A stretch of DNA of 47,486 nt, from NCBI RefSeq assembly GCF_025869515.1, contig NZ_JAOZVR010000099.1:1-47486 (forward strand), in the 5' to 3' direction. Below are positions 31,420-39,808 of the stretch, in pieces; within the stretch, counting starts at the first letter, position 1; every line of letters begins with the position of its first letter. Source of the DNA: Ferrovibrio sp. (GTDB taxonomy: Bacteria > Pseudomonadota > Alphaproteobacteria > Ferrovibrionales > Ferrovibrionaceae). A model generated the notes under the pieces. The model saw nothing but the letters and a program-made list of their open reading frames with translations. It was not told the DNA's origin and did not search any database. Made by a program: the position numbers and the translations under genes.

Positions 31420-31781
31420 GGCAGGGCGATCTCCGTCTGGCCGTCCAGCACCACGGCGCCATCGGCGATGCGGGTTACCTGCGTGGCCAGCACGCGGCTA
31501 CCGCCAAGCGATGCTGTTTCGCTCAGACTGAAGCGGTGCGCCTCGCCGGCATAAGCCGGATTGGGAAACATCAGATGCTGGCTGACCTGACGTGCACCGG
31601 GATAACGCTTCTGGATCAGTCCCCAGAGCACGGTATAGAGCAGCATGCCATGGCTGACGGTGCGGCCGAACCGCGTGCGCGCGGAAAACGTCGGATCGAC
31701 ATGAATCGGGTTGTTGTCGCCACTGACGGCGGCGAAACGGTCGAAGTCTGCTTGGCTCAGGCTGCGGTCGATACTGGTCAT
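31416..31781 (-). CDS. MaoC-type (R)-specific enoyl-CoA hydratase
   Basis: 121 residues from the ATG at 31781. The full hydratase-2 motif is present: FAAVSGDNNPIHVDPTFSAR, with Asp, Asn-Pro and His, followed by FGRTVSHGMLLYTV. FPNPAYAGEAHRFSLSE is the following strand pair. Enzymes of this kind add water to 2-enoyl-CoA to give the (R)-3-hydroxy product. It sits two bases after the acyl-CoA synthetase and overlaps the companion MaoC-like gene, so it is a central member of the operon. Confidence 0.9.
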   Translation of the reverse strand: MTSIDRSLSQADFDRFAAVSGDNNPIHVDPTFSARTRFGRTVSHGMLLYTVLWGLIQKRYPGARQVSQHLMFPNPAYAGEAHRFSLSETASLGGSRVLATQVTRIADGAVVLDGQTEIALP

Positions 31782-31783
31782 GC

Positions 31784-33271
31784 TCAGGTTCCGGAAAAGC
31801 GGCTGCGCAGGATATGCTTCTGCACCTTGCCGGCGGCGGTGCGCGGGAAATCCTCGATGATGCGGATGTGTTTCGGCACCTTGTAGGCGGCCAGATTCTG
31901 CCGGCAGAAGCCGCGCAGGGCTTCGGCATCGATGCTGGCAGCGGGCTGCGGCAACACGAAGGCGCAGCCGACCTCGCCCCATTTCTCATCCGGCACGCCG
32001 ATCACGGCACATTCCAGAACGCCGGGGAATTTATAGATCGCGATTTCGACTTCGGCGGGATAGACGTTCTCACCGCCGGAAATGAACATGTCCTTGATGC
32101 GGTCGACAATGTAGTAGTAGCCGTCGCTGTCGCGTCGCGCCACGTCGCCGGTGCGCAGCCAGCCATCGGCGGTGAAGGCAGCTTTGGTGGCGGGCGCGTT
32201 GTTCCAGTAGCCAGGTGTGATACCGGGGCCGCGAATCTGCAATTCGCCGGCATGCTCGTCGGGCAGGGGGCGATCGTTGTCGTCAGCCACGCGCACTTCG
32301 GACAGAATCTGCGGCTTGCCGACCGAGCCGATCTTGGCCTGCGCATGCGCGCGATCCATCAGGAACACGGTGGGGCCGGTTTCGGTCATGCCCATGCCGT
32401 TGCAGACCAGCACGCCCCGCCGGGCAAACAGCTCGATCAGGGTGGCGGGCAGGGGGGCGCCGCCGCAGCCCCAGCTGCGCACCTGCGACAGGTCGGCATT
32501 GGCGAAATCCCTGTGCAGGCTGATCGCCTGATAGATCGCCGGCACACCGAAAAACGCCGTGCAGGCGCCGTCCTGCAGGGCCGTCATAACCGGATCGATC
32601 TCGAATTTTTTCAGCACCCGCACGCAGCCGCCCCACATCAGCACCGGCAGGGTATGCAGGTTGATGCCGGCAGTGTGGAACAGCGGCAGGAAATTCAGCG
32701 TCGTATCGCTGGAGGTCAGGTCGATGGCCTGGCCGATATTGATCGCATTCGCATAGGCCATGCCCGGCGTCTGGATCACCGCCTTGGGTTTGCCGGTGGT
32801 ACCCGAGGTATAGAGCATGTACCAGATGCGATCCGGTACCCAGGCGGTGTCAAACCGGCCCGGTGCGGTGGCGGCGACCGCCTGTTCGTAATCGCCAAAT
32901 GACAGCAACGGCAGGTTCAGCTCGGCTGCAATCGCGGCATGATCGACATCGTGGATCAGCAGCTTCGGCGCCGCATCCTGCACCACCGGCATCAACTCCG
33001 GCGCCGGCTGGCGCCAGTTCAGCGGTACCAGGATGGCGCCCAGCTTGCCGCAGGCGAACAGGATTTCGAAGAAGCTCGCGCTGTTGAGGCAAAGGATGGC
33101 GACGCGGTCGCCGCTGCGGATGCCCTTGCCCTGCAGCCAGGCGGCAAAGCGGCAGGCGCGGTCATTCAGATCGCCATAGGTCAGGCGTCGGCCGCTTTCC
33201 AGTTCGATGAAGGCGGTCTTGTGCGGAGTCAGCTCGGCGCGGCGTGCGGCTATGTCGAAAACAGTCTGCAT
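31784..33271 (-). CDS. AMP-forming acyl-CoA synthetase
   Basis: 495 residues from the ATG at 33271. The adenylate-forming signature is YTSGTTGKPKAVIQTP; other core motifs are GMTETGP, YYYIVDRIKDMFISGGENVY with DGWLRTGD, and the C-terminal Lys in RTAAGKVQKH. The substrate pocket segment (FHTAGINLHTLPVL) is of the medium-chain or aromatic-acid ligase type. It activates a carboxylic acid to its CoA thioester at the expense of ATP. The gene follows an enoyl-CoA hydratase gene after two bases. With the divergent Liv-type importer, it probably handles the imported acid. Confidence 0.93.
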   Translation of the reverse strand: MQTVFDIAARRAELTPHKTAFIELESGRRLTYGDLNDRACRFAAWLQGKGIRSGDRVAILCLNSASFFEILFACGKLGAILVPLNWRQPAPELMPVVQDAAPKLLIHDVDHAAIAAELNLPLLSFGDYEQAVAATAPGRFDTAWVPDRIWYMLYTSGTTGKPKAVIQTPGMAYANAINIGQAIDLTSSDTTLNFLPLFHTAGINLHTLPVLMWGGCVRVLKKFEIDPVMTALQDGACTAFFGVPAIYQAISLHRDFANADLSQVRSWGCGGAPLPATLIELFARRGVLVCNGMGMTETGPTVFLMDRAHAQAKIGSVGKPQILSEVRVADDNDRPLPDEHAGELQIRGPGITPGYWNNAPATKAAFTADGWLRTGDVARRDSDGYYYIVDRIKDMFISGGENVYPAEVEIAIYKFPGVLECAVIGVPDEKWGEVGCAFVLPQPAASIDAEALRGFCRQNLAAYKVPKHIRIIEDFPRTAAGKVQKHILRSRFSGT

Positions 33272-33273
33272 GG

Positions 33274-34029
33274 TCAGGCCGTCTTTGCCAGAAAACGCGC
33301 CATGCCGGCATCGGCCCCGGCGCTGTCGATCTGTTCCAGAAACTGCCGCTGCTCCGCCTGAAGTCCGGCGGCACAATCGGTCGCCAGCAGGCGTTTGGTA
33401 CGCGCGATGCTGCCCGGCTGTTTGGTATTCAGGGCAACCAGCCAGCCTTCGATGGTGCTGTCCAGGCTCTCGGCCTCGACCAGCGCGGTGGCGATGCCGA
33501 GCTGCACGGCCTCCGGGGCGGAAACGCGGCGGTTCAGCAACTGGATTTCGCGGGCCCGCTGGGCGCCGATGCGTGCCGGCAGCAGGGCGGTCCAGCCGCC
33601 ATCGGGGCTGAATCCGACTTCGGTATAGTAAGGCTGGATGAAGGCCTGCGGCGTGATCGCGGCCAGGTCACAGGCAAGCAGGAAGCCGAGCGCGCCACCG
33701 GTGAGCGGGCCGTGGATGCGGCCGATCACTGGTATCGGCAGATGCAGCAGGGCCAGGATGGCGCGATTGAGACCGCCGACAAGGCCTTCGGCATAGGCGC
33801 GGCGCTGGCCGCGCGGTATGGCATAGAAGCCGGCGACATCGCCGCCGGTACTGAAACTGCGGCCGGCGGCCTGCAGCACCACGGCATGGATATCCCTGAC
33901 GGTCGCGATACGGTCGAGATCGGCATTCAGGCTGTCGATCAGATCCGGCACCAGGCTGTTGTGCCGCTCCGGACGGTTCAGTGTCAGGCGGGCCACGCCA
34001 TCGGCGATATCGAGGATCGTCGCAGCCAT
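33274..34029 (-). CDS. Enoyl-CoA hydratase/isomerase (crotonase fold)
   Basis: 251 residues from the ATG at 34029. LTLNRPERHNSLVPDLIDSL is the crotonase N-terminus; AAGRSFSTGGDVAGFY forms the first part of the oxyanion hole, and IPVIGRIHGPLTGGALGFLL the second. TEVGFSPDGGWTALLPARIG carries the acidic catalytic region, though the usual first Glu (in the GxAxGGG segment) is not seen, so isomerase or other chemistry is possible. It shares one base with the tetR stop codon (TGATG), which places tetR first in this operon. Confidence 0.9.
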   Translation of the reverse strand: MAATILDIADGVARLTLNRPERHNSLVPDLIDSLNADLDRIATVRDIHAVVLQAAGRSFSTGGDVAGFYAIPRGQRRAYAEGLVGGLNRAILALLHLPIPVIGRIHGPLTGGALGFLLACDLAAITPQAFIQPYYTEVGFSPDGGWTALLPARIGAQRAREIQLLNRRVSAPEAVQLGIATALVEAESLDSTIEGWLVALNTKQPGSIARTKRLLATDCAAGLQAEQRQFLEQIDSAGADAGMARFLAKTA

Positions 34030-34664
34030 CAGCGCGGCGCCTTGGCGGCGATGCCATGTGCCACCATGGCAGACGCAACATCGACAATAGGATCGAGCGG
34101 GGTCTTCGGATCCCATAACCCGTAGCGCTGACCAAGGAAGACGGAAATCCCCATCAGCATCCAGGCGCGCACTTCCGTCGCGTTGCCGTTCTTGCCGGGT
34201 GCGATTTCGCCGCGCTTTTCTGCAGAGGCCAGCGCGATGCGGTACGATTTGGCGAAGTCGGTGTAATACTGGCGATAAACCTTCTCGTCGACGAACTGCG
34301 ACTCTTCCACCACCTTGTAGAGGTCGGGATTGCGGCGCACGAAATCGAGGAAGGCGCGCAGGCCCAGCCGCTCGGCCTCGATGCGGTCTTTCGTGCCTGT
34401 TGTCGCTTCGGTCAGATGATGACGCAGCATGCGGCCCATATGCAGGACCAGCTCGCGCATCACATCTTCCTTGCTGCGGAAGTAGATATAGAAGGTGCCC
34501 TGGGCAACGCCGGCTTCGGCAGTAATCGTGCTGATCGAGGCTTCGGCAAAGCCGCGCCGGCCGATCTCGCGCTGGGCGGCATCGAGAATCTTGCGGCGGG
34601 TCTGTTCGCCGCGGCCGGTCTTGGGCAGCGGCAGGGCGCGTTTCCTCGGGTTCATGTAAGCCAT
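34029..34664 (-). CDS. TetR family transcriptional regulator
   Basis: 211 residues from the ATG at 34664 (a second ATG lies three codons on). The DNA-binding domain is RRKILDAAQREIGRRGFAEA, then SISTITAEAGVAQGTFYIYF and RSKEDVMRELV, a textbook TetR helix-turn-helix. The C-terminal ligand domain is helical and resembles regulators of acyl-CoA catabolism. A 17-bp operator-like site covers its start codon and a matching one covers the divergent promoter, so it probably represses itself with its operon and the importer genes, and releases on binding a CoA ester or acid. The -10-like TAATAT at 34677-34682 (minus strand) lies just upstream. Confidence 0.92.
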   Translation of the reverse strand: MAYMNPRKRALPLPKTGRGEQTRRKILDAAQREIGRRGFAEASISTITAEAGVAQGTFYIYFRSKEDVMRELVLHMGRMLRHHLTEATTGTKDRIEAERLGLRAFLDFVRRNPDLYKVVEESQFVDEKVYRQYYTDFAKSYRIALASAEKRGEIAPGKNGNATEVRAWMLMGISVFLGQRYGLWDPKTPLDPIVDVASAMVAHGIAAKAPR

Positions 34665-34678
34665 GAATCTCTTGTCAT
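34662..34678. promoter_or_regulatory. TetR-type operator, copy 1 (over tetR start)
   Basis: CATGAATC-TCT-TGTCAT. The outer parts are identical to the second site at 34773-34789; only the three central bases differ. It includes the tetR start codon and the predicted transcription start. Confidence 0.6.
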
Positions 34679-34734
34679 ATTAACTTTTTGGAACCCCTCC
34701 GCATGCGTCCGAGCGGGATTCGCCCGAATGCAGC

Positions 34735-34763
34735 TTGACGGCTCAACGGTCGGACAGTACAAA
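34735..34763 (+). promoter_or_regulatory. Sigma-70-type promoter of the importer operon
   Basis: TTGACG (34735-34740) and TACAAA (34758-34763) are separated by 17 bases. Transcription would begin near 34770, at the edge of the second operator-like site, leaving an untranslated leader of about 160 bases before the binding-protein gene. Confidence 0.6.
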
Positions 34764-34772
34764 TCTATGAAA

Positions 34773-34789
34773 CATGAATCAACTGTCAT
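34773..34789. promoter_or_regulatory. TetR-type operator, copy 2 (over importer promoter start)
   Basis: CATGAATC-AAC-TGTCAT, matching copy 1 at 14 of 17 positions. It is part of a wider inverted repeat AAACATGA (34770-34777) and TCATGTTT (34786-34793). Its place at the predicted transcription start fits repression. Confidence 0.65.
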
Positions 34790-34931
34790 GTTTGTGGACC
34801 GTCCAGCGGGCGCGGTCTGCCAGCGGCACCGGGACCACCCGGGCCAGGAAGAGGGAGGAGCCGATGTCGCGCATGTCGCATGCCAATACTCGCGTCTCCG
34901 TCACCATGCCCGCATCGCAAGGGAGAGATAC

Positions 34932-36131
34932 ATGCAGCGCGTGATGAAGACGGCCGGCATGGCCGTTGTACTGACTGCCGGTCTGGCGCTGTCGGCGCAG
35001 GCCGCCGACCTGAAGATCGGTTTGATCACCAGCAAGACCGGTCCGCTCGAGGCTTATGCCAAGCAGACCGAAACCGGCTTCATGATGGGCCTGGAATACC
35101 TGACCAAGGGCACCATGACCTGGCAGGGCCGCAAAATCCAGGTCATCGTCAAGGACGATCAGTTCAAGCCCGATCTGGCCAAGTCGCTGCTCGAACAGGC
35201 TTATGCCGATGACAATGTCGATCTCGCGGTTGGCACCACCGGGTCGGGCGGCGCGCTCGCCATGCTGCCGGTCGCCGAGGAATACAAGAAAATCCTGATC
35301 GTTGAACCGGCCGTGGCCGATGCGATCACCGGCGAGAAGTGGAACAAGTACATTTTCCGCACCGCCCGCAATTCGACCCAGGATGCCTATGCCGGTGCAG
35401 CGGCGCTGCCGAAAACCGGTGAGGTGCACCTCGCCACGCTGGCGCAAGACTATGCCTTCGGCCGCGACGGCATCAAGGCGATGAAGGATGCGCTGGCTCT
35501 GTCGCATCCGAACGTCAAGATCGCGTTCGAGGAATACGCCCCGACCCAGACCACCGATTTCACTGCCTCGGCGCAGCGCCTGTTCGATGCGCTGAAGGAC
35601 AAGCAGGGCAAGAAGATCATCGCCATCGTCTGGGCCGGTCCGCATCCGCTGCCCAAGATCGCCGATCTGAAGCCGGAACGTTTCGGTATCGAAATTGCGC
35701 CGGGCGGCAATATCCTGCCGGTCATGAAGCTGTACAAGCCCTATCCGGGCATGGAAGGCGCCATCTATTACTACTACGATTTCCCGAAGAACCCGATGAA
35801 CGATTGGCTGGTGACCGAGCACAAGAAGCGCAACAACGGCACCCCGCCGGACTTCTTCACCGCCGGTGGTTTCGCGGCCGCTTCGGCCGCGCTGACCGCC
35901 GTTCAGAAGGCGGGCGGCACCAACACCGACAAGCTGATTGCCGCCATGGAAGGCATGGTCTTCGACACTCCGAAGGGCAGCATGCTGTTCCGCAAGGAAG
36001 ACCACCAGGCGCTGCAGCAGATGTATCATTTCCGCGTCAAGAAGAACGGCAAGGACGATTTCGACCTGCTCGAACTCGTGCAGGTGATTCAGGAATCGGC
36101 AGTGCCGCTGCCGATCCGCAACAAGCGCTGA
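34932..36131 (+). CDS. Branched-chain-amino-acid-type ABC transporter, binding protein
   Basis: 399 residues from the ATG at 34932 (GGGAGAG upstream); the signal peptide ends at LSAQAA. DLKIGLITSKTGPLEAYAKQ is the start of a Leu/Ile/Val-binding-type (Peripla_BP_6) domain; VDLAVGTTGSGGALAMLPVA and FFTAGGFAAASAALTAVQKA are further landmarks. Many proteins of this family bind aromatic or other organic acids instead of amino acids. Here the partner genes for acid activation, divergent on the other side of a shared control region, favour an organic acid. A strong terminator follows at 36141. Confidence 0.92.
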   Translation: MQRVMKTAGMAVVLTAGLALSAQAADLKIGLITSKTGPLEAYAKQTETGFMMGLEYLTKGTMTWQGRKIQVIVKDDQFKPDLAKSLLEQAYADDNVDLAVGTTGSGGALAMLPVAEEYKKILIVEPAVADAITGEKWNKYIFRTARNSTQDAYAGAAALPKTGEVHLATLAQDYAFGRDGIKAMKDALALSHPNVKIAFEEYAPTQTTDFTASAQRLFDALKDKQGKKIIAIVWAGPHPLPKIADLKPERFGIEIAPGGNILPVMKLYKPYPGMEGAIYYYYDFPKNPMNDWLVTEHKKRNNGTPPDFFTAGGFAAASAALTAVQKAGGTNTDKLIAAMEGMVFDTPKGSMLFRKEDHQALQQMYHFRVKKNGKDDFDLLELVQVIQESAVPLPIRNKR

Positions 36132-36140
36132 TTACGCCTG

Positions 36141-36173
36141 CCGCCGGGACGTCATGTCCCGGCGGTCTTTTTT
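36141..36173 (+). terminator. Terminator after binding-protein gene
   Basis: CCGCCGGGAC (36141-36150) pairs perfectly with GTCCCGGCGG (36156-36165) around GTCAT, followed by TCTTTTTTA. It lies inside the importer operon before livG and would make the binding protein transcript the most abundant; the membrane and ATPase genes depend on read-through or a further promoter. Confidence 0.85.
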
Positions 36174-36199
36174 ATATCTGAGCCACAAGCTTTCAGCTG

Positions 36200-36976
36200 A
36201 TGTCCGCCACGCCGACTTTAGAAACCCGTGACCTGACGATCCGCTTCGGCGGCCATGTCGCCGTCAATGCCGTCAGCTGCGCTTTCCAGCCCGGCACGCT
36301 GACCGCTATCGTCGGGCCGAACGGTGCCGGCAAGACCACCTATTTCAACCTGATTTCCGGCCAGCTGAAATCCACCTCAGGCCAGGTGCTGCTGCACGGC
36401 GAGGATGTCACCGGGCTGACGGCATCTTCCCGCACCAAGCGCGGCATGGGCCGTGCGTTTCAGCTGACCAACCTGTTTCCCAATCTCACCGTGATGGAGA
36501 ATGTGCGGCTCGCCGTGCAGTCCCGCGCCGGGGCCGGGTTGCAGCTGCTGCAGCTCTGGAGCCATCGTCGCGACCTGATCGAGAAGGCCGACAGCCTGCT
36601 GGAACAAGTGCGCCTGCTCGACAAGCGCAATGCCACTGCTGGCGCCCTGCCGCATGGCGACCAGCGCAAGCTGGAAGTCGCGCTGCTGCTGGCGCTGGAG
36701 CCAGACGTCTTCATGTTCGACGAACCGACCGCCGGCATGTCGGTGGATGAAGTGCCGACCATTCTCGACCTGATCCAGGCCATCAAGGCGCGCGGCGACA
36801 AGACCGTGCTGCTGGTGGAACACAAGATGGATGTGGTGCGCAGCCTGGCCGATCGTATCATCGTGCTGCATAACGGCCAGCTGGTCGCCGATGGCGAACC
36901 TGCCGCGGTGATCGCCTCACCGGTGGTACAGCAGGCCTATCTCGGCCTGCCGCCAGAAGGGAGTGCGGCCGCATGA
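36200..36976 (+). CDS. livG: Liv-type ABC transporter ATP-binding protein
   Basis: 258 residues. Walker A is VGPNGAGKTT, Walker B is PDVFMFDEPTAGMS, and the H-loop is LVEHKM. The signature loop reads LPHGDQRKLEVALLLA, a common LivG variant of LSxGQ. The C-terminal YLGLPPEGS is the short LivG-type tail. It powers substrate import through the LivHM channel. GAT-rich codon use is like its neighbours. The stop overlaps the livF start (ATGA). Confidence 0.93.
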   Translation: MSATPTLETRDLTIRFGGHVAVNAVSCAFQPGTLTAIVGPNGAGKTTYFNLISGQLKSTSGQVLLHGEDVTGLTASSRTKRGMGRAFQLTNLFPNLTVMENVRLAVQSRAGAGLQLLQLWSHRRDLIEKADSLLEQVRLLDKRNATAGALPHGDQRKLEVALLLALEPDVFMFDEPTAGMSVDEVPTILDLIQAIKARGDKTVLLVEHKMDVVRSLADRIIVLHNGQLVADGEPAAVIASPVVQQAYLGLPPEGSAAA

Positions 36977-37695
36977 CCGACATGCTGAAGCTGCAGGGCG
37001 TGCATACCCATATCGGGCAGTATCACATCCTGCATGGTGTCGATCTGGCCGTGCCGCGCGGTCAGCTCACCATGCTGCTCGGCCGTAACGGTGCCGGCAA
37101 GACCACCACGCTGCGCACCATCATGGGCCTGTGGCAGGCCAGCCAGGGCAGCGTCACCTTCGATGGCCGCGACATCACGAAAACCCCGACACCCGAGATC
37201 GCGCAGGCCGGCATCGCCTACGTGCCGGAGAATATGGGCATCTTCGCCGACCTCACAGTGCGCGAGAACATGATCCTGGCCGCGCGCGGCGGCGAGATCG
37301 ATGCGGCGCGCCTGAAATGGATTTTCGGCCTGTTCCCGGCGCTGGAAAAATTCTGGTCGCTGGCCGCCGGCGTGCTGTCGGGCGGGCAGAAACAGATGCT
37401 GGCGATTGCCCGCGCCATTGTAGAACCGCGCGAGCTGCTGCTGATCGATGAGCCGACCAAGGGCCTGGCACCAGCCATCATCATGAACATGGTGCAGGCC
37501 TTCAGGGAGCTGAAGTCCACCGGCGCCACCATCCTGCTGGTTGAACAGAATTTCCTCGCCGCCAAACTGCTCGGCGATCATGTTGCGGTGATGGATGACG
37601 GCCGGGTGGTGCATACCGGCGCCATGGCCGAGCTGGCCGAAGATACGACGCTGCAGCAGAAACTGCTGGGCCTGAGCATGGATGCGCATCAATGA
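36973..37695 (+). CDS. livF: Liv-type ABC transporter ATP-binding protein
   Basis: 240 residues. LLGRNGAGKTTTLRTIMGLW is Walker A, VLSGGQKQMLAIARAIVEPR the signature loop and LLLIDEPTKGLAP the Walker B region with the K-G-L-A-P sequence typical of LivF. IVEQNF supplies a Gln after Glu where LivG has the His of the H-loop; this is the normal LivF form (VEQN). It pairs with LivG as the heterodimeric motor. The livH gene starts in an ATGA overlap. Confidence 0.94.
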   Translation: MTDMLKLQGVHTHIGQYHILHGVDLAVPRGQLTMLLGRNGAGKTTTLRTIMGLWQASQGSVTFDGRDITKTPTPEIAQAGIAYVPENMGIFADLTVRENMILAARGGEIDAARLKWIFGLFPALEKFWSLAAGVLSGGQKQMLAIARAIVEPRELLLIDEPTKGLAPAIIMNMVQAFRELKSTGATILLVEQNFLAAKLLGDHVAVMDDGRVVHTGAMAELAEDTTLQQKLLGLSMDAHQ

Positions 37696-38711
37696 CCGCC
37701 GCCGCAGACGCCCCGCCGACCGCCGCTTTGCCCAAGGTGCGCGTCGATTATCTGCCAATGCTGCTGGTTCCGCTGCTGATGCTGGTGGCGTTGCCGCTGG
37801 TCGGCAGCGTGTCTACCTGGGTGACGCTCACCGTGGCCGCACTCGCCATGGGCATGATGATTTTCCTGATGGCCTCGGGCCTCACGCTGGTCTTCGGCCT
37901 GATGGACGTGCTGAATTTCGGCCATGGCGTGTTCATCTCGTTTGGCGCCTATGTCAGCCTGATCGCGCTCGGCCCGCTCGCCGGCTGGGTGGAATCCGAT
38001 AACCTGCTGCTCAATATCGGCGTGCTGCTGGCCTGCATCCTCGTTGCCATGCTGGTCACCGGCGGCCTGGGCTACGCCTTCGAACGCATCGTCATCCGCC
38101 CGGTCTATGGCCAGCATCTCAAGCAGATCCTGATCACCATGGGCGGCATGATCGTGGCCGAACAGATGATCCATGTGATCTGGGGCGCCAGTCCGATCCC
38201 GCTGCGCCTGCCCGAAGGCCTGCGCGGCGCCATCGTGATCGGCGATGCGGCGATGGAAAAATACCGGGTTATTGCCGTGGTGCTCGGCCTGACGGTTTTC
38301 GGCATCATGCATCTGGTGCTGAATCGCACCAAGATCGGACTGCTGATCCGCGCCGGCGTCGAGAATGCGGAGATGGTCGAGGCGCTGGGCTACAGGATCC
38401 GGCGGCTGTTCGTCGGCGTCTTCGTCGCCGGTTCGGCGCTGGCCGGTCTGGGTGGCGTGCTCTGGGCCTTCTATCGCCAGACGCTGACCGCCGGCATGGG
38501 CATGGAAGTGAATGTGCTGATCTTCATCGTCATCATTATCGGCGGGCTGGGCTCGGTAGGCGGTTGCTTCATCGGCGCGCTATTGGTGGCGCTGGTCGCC
38601 AACTATACCGGTTTCCTGGCACCCAAGCTGGCGCTCGGCAGCAGCATCCTCCTGATGGTGGTGATCCTGCTGTGGCGGCCGCAGGGTCTCTATCCCGTGG
38701 CCAAGCGGTGA
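37692..38711 (+). CDS. livH: Liv-type ABC transporter permease
   Basis: 339 residues with about eight membrane segments. GLTLVFGLMDVLNFGHGVFI is the family motif in the first third (G-L-x-x-x-F-G-x-x-x-x-x-N-F-A/G-H-G). IIIGGLGSVGGCFIGALLVA and SSILLMVVILLWRPQGLYPV close the protein as in LivH. An N-terminal extension of about 30 polar residues precedes the first helix, longer than in E. coli LivH. It forms half of the membrane channel. Confidence 0.92.
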   Translation: MTAAADAPPTAALPKVRVDYLPMLLVPLLMLVALPLVGSVSTWVTLTVAALAMGMMIFLMASGLTLVFGLMDVLNFGHGVFISFGAYVSLIALGPLAGWVESDNLLLNIGVLLACILVAMLVTGGLGYAFERIVIRPVYGQHLKQILITMGGMIVAEQMIHVIWGASPIPLRLPEGLRGAIVIGDAAMEKYRVIAVVLGLTVFGIMHLVLNRTKIGLLIRAGVENAEMVEALGYRIRRLFVGVFVAGSALAGLGGVLWAFYRQTLTAGMGMEVNVLIFIVIIIGGLGSVGGCFIGALLVALVANYTGFLAPKLALGSSILLMVVILLWRPQGLYPVAKR

Positions 38712-38725
38712 GAGGAGGCGCGCCC

Positions 38726-39808
38726 ATGCTGCCCAACAATCCGATCCACAGCCTGCTGTCCGGCGATTATCCGCGTTCGCGCGTGCTCGGCGCGCTGCTG
38801 TTCGTCGTGCTGATCTGCCTGGCTTTCGCGCCCTTCCTGTTTCCGGGCAGCCAGCCGCTCAATGTCGCCGCCAAGATCTGCGTCTTTATCATTCTGGTGG
38901 CGAGCTACGACCTGCTGCTGGGCTATACCGGCATCGTTTCCTTTGCCCATACGATGTTCTATGGCATCGGCGGTTATGGCGTGGCGATTGCCATGTACAA
39001 TTTCAGCCCGAGTTGGACGGCACTCGGCGTCGGCGTGATTGTTGCGCTGGTGCTCGCCATCCTGCTCGCCCTGCTGATCGGCCTGTTCTCCCTGCGTGTG
39101 CGGGCGATCTTCTTTGCCATGATTACGCTGGCGGTGGCCTCGGCCTTCGCCATCCTGGCCTCGCAGCTCAACGAGATCACCGGCGGCGAGGATGGTCGCA
39201 GTTACCGGATTCCGGAAATGCTGCGGCCGGCCTTCCGACTGTTCGACGAGCCGGTCATGGGCGTGATGATCAACGGCCGCATCCTCACCTATTACCTGAT
39301 TTTCTTCTCGGCGCTGCTGCTGTTCCTGCTGGCTTTGCGCGTGGTGAATTCGCCCTTCGGCCGCGTGCTGCAGGCGATCCGCGAAAACGATTTCCGCGCC
39401 GAGGCACTCGGCTACCGCGTCGTGGTCTACCGCTCGATCGCCAACTGCCTGTCGGCCGGCATGGCCACGCTGGCCGGCGTGCTGATGGCGCTGTGGCTGC
39501 GCTATACCGGGCCGGATACCACGCTCAGCTTCGCCATCATGATCGATATCCTGCTGATGGTGGTGATCGGCGGCATGGGCACGCTCTATGGCGCCGTGCT
39601 GGGCGCCGCCATCTTCATCCTGGCGCAGAATTACCTGCAGGTGCTGATGGGCCAGTTCAGCGGCATGCTGGAATCCGCCGGCATTCCCTTGCTGCCCGGC
39701 CTGTTCCATGCCGATCGCTGGCTGCTCTGGCTCGGGATTCTGTTTGTGCTCAGCGTCTACTTCTTCCCGGTCGGCATCGTCGGTAAGCTGCGGCAGATGC
39801 GCAAATGA
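38726..39808 (+). CDS. livM: Liv-type ABC transporter permease
   Basis: 360 residues from the ATG at 38726, with AGAGGAGG upstream. DLLLGYTGIVSFAHTMFYGI is the LivM motif; IRENDFRAEALGYRVVVYRS is the cytoplasmic coupling loop that contacts the ATPases; VVIGGMGTLYGAVLGAAIFI is the conserved penultimate segment. About nine membrane segments. It pairs with LivH. The next gene, a hydrolase, starts in an ATGA overlap, so the enzyme is produced with the transporter. Confidence 0.93.
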   Translation: MLPNNPIHSLLSGDYPRSRVLGALLFVVLICLAFAPFLFPGSQPLNVAAKICVFIILVASYDLLLGYTGIVSFAHTMFYGIGGYGVAIAMYNFSPSWTALGVGVIVALVLAILLALLIGLFSLRVRAIFFAMITLAVASAFAILASQLNEITGGEDGRSYRIPEMLRPAFRLFDEPVMGVMINGRILTYYLIFFSALLLFLLALRVVNSPFGRVLQAIRENDFRAEALGYRVVVYRSIANCLSAGMATLAGVLMALWLRYTGPDTTLSFAIMIDILLMVVIGGMGTLYGAVLGAAIFILAQNYLQVLMGQFSGMLESAGIPLLPGLFHADRWLLWLGILFVLSVYFFPVGIVGKLRQMRK

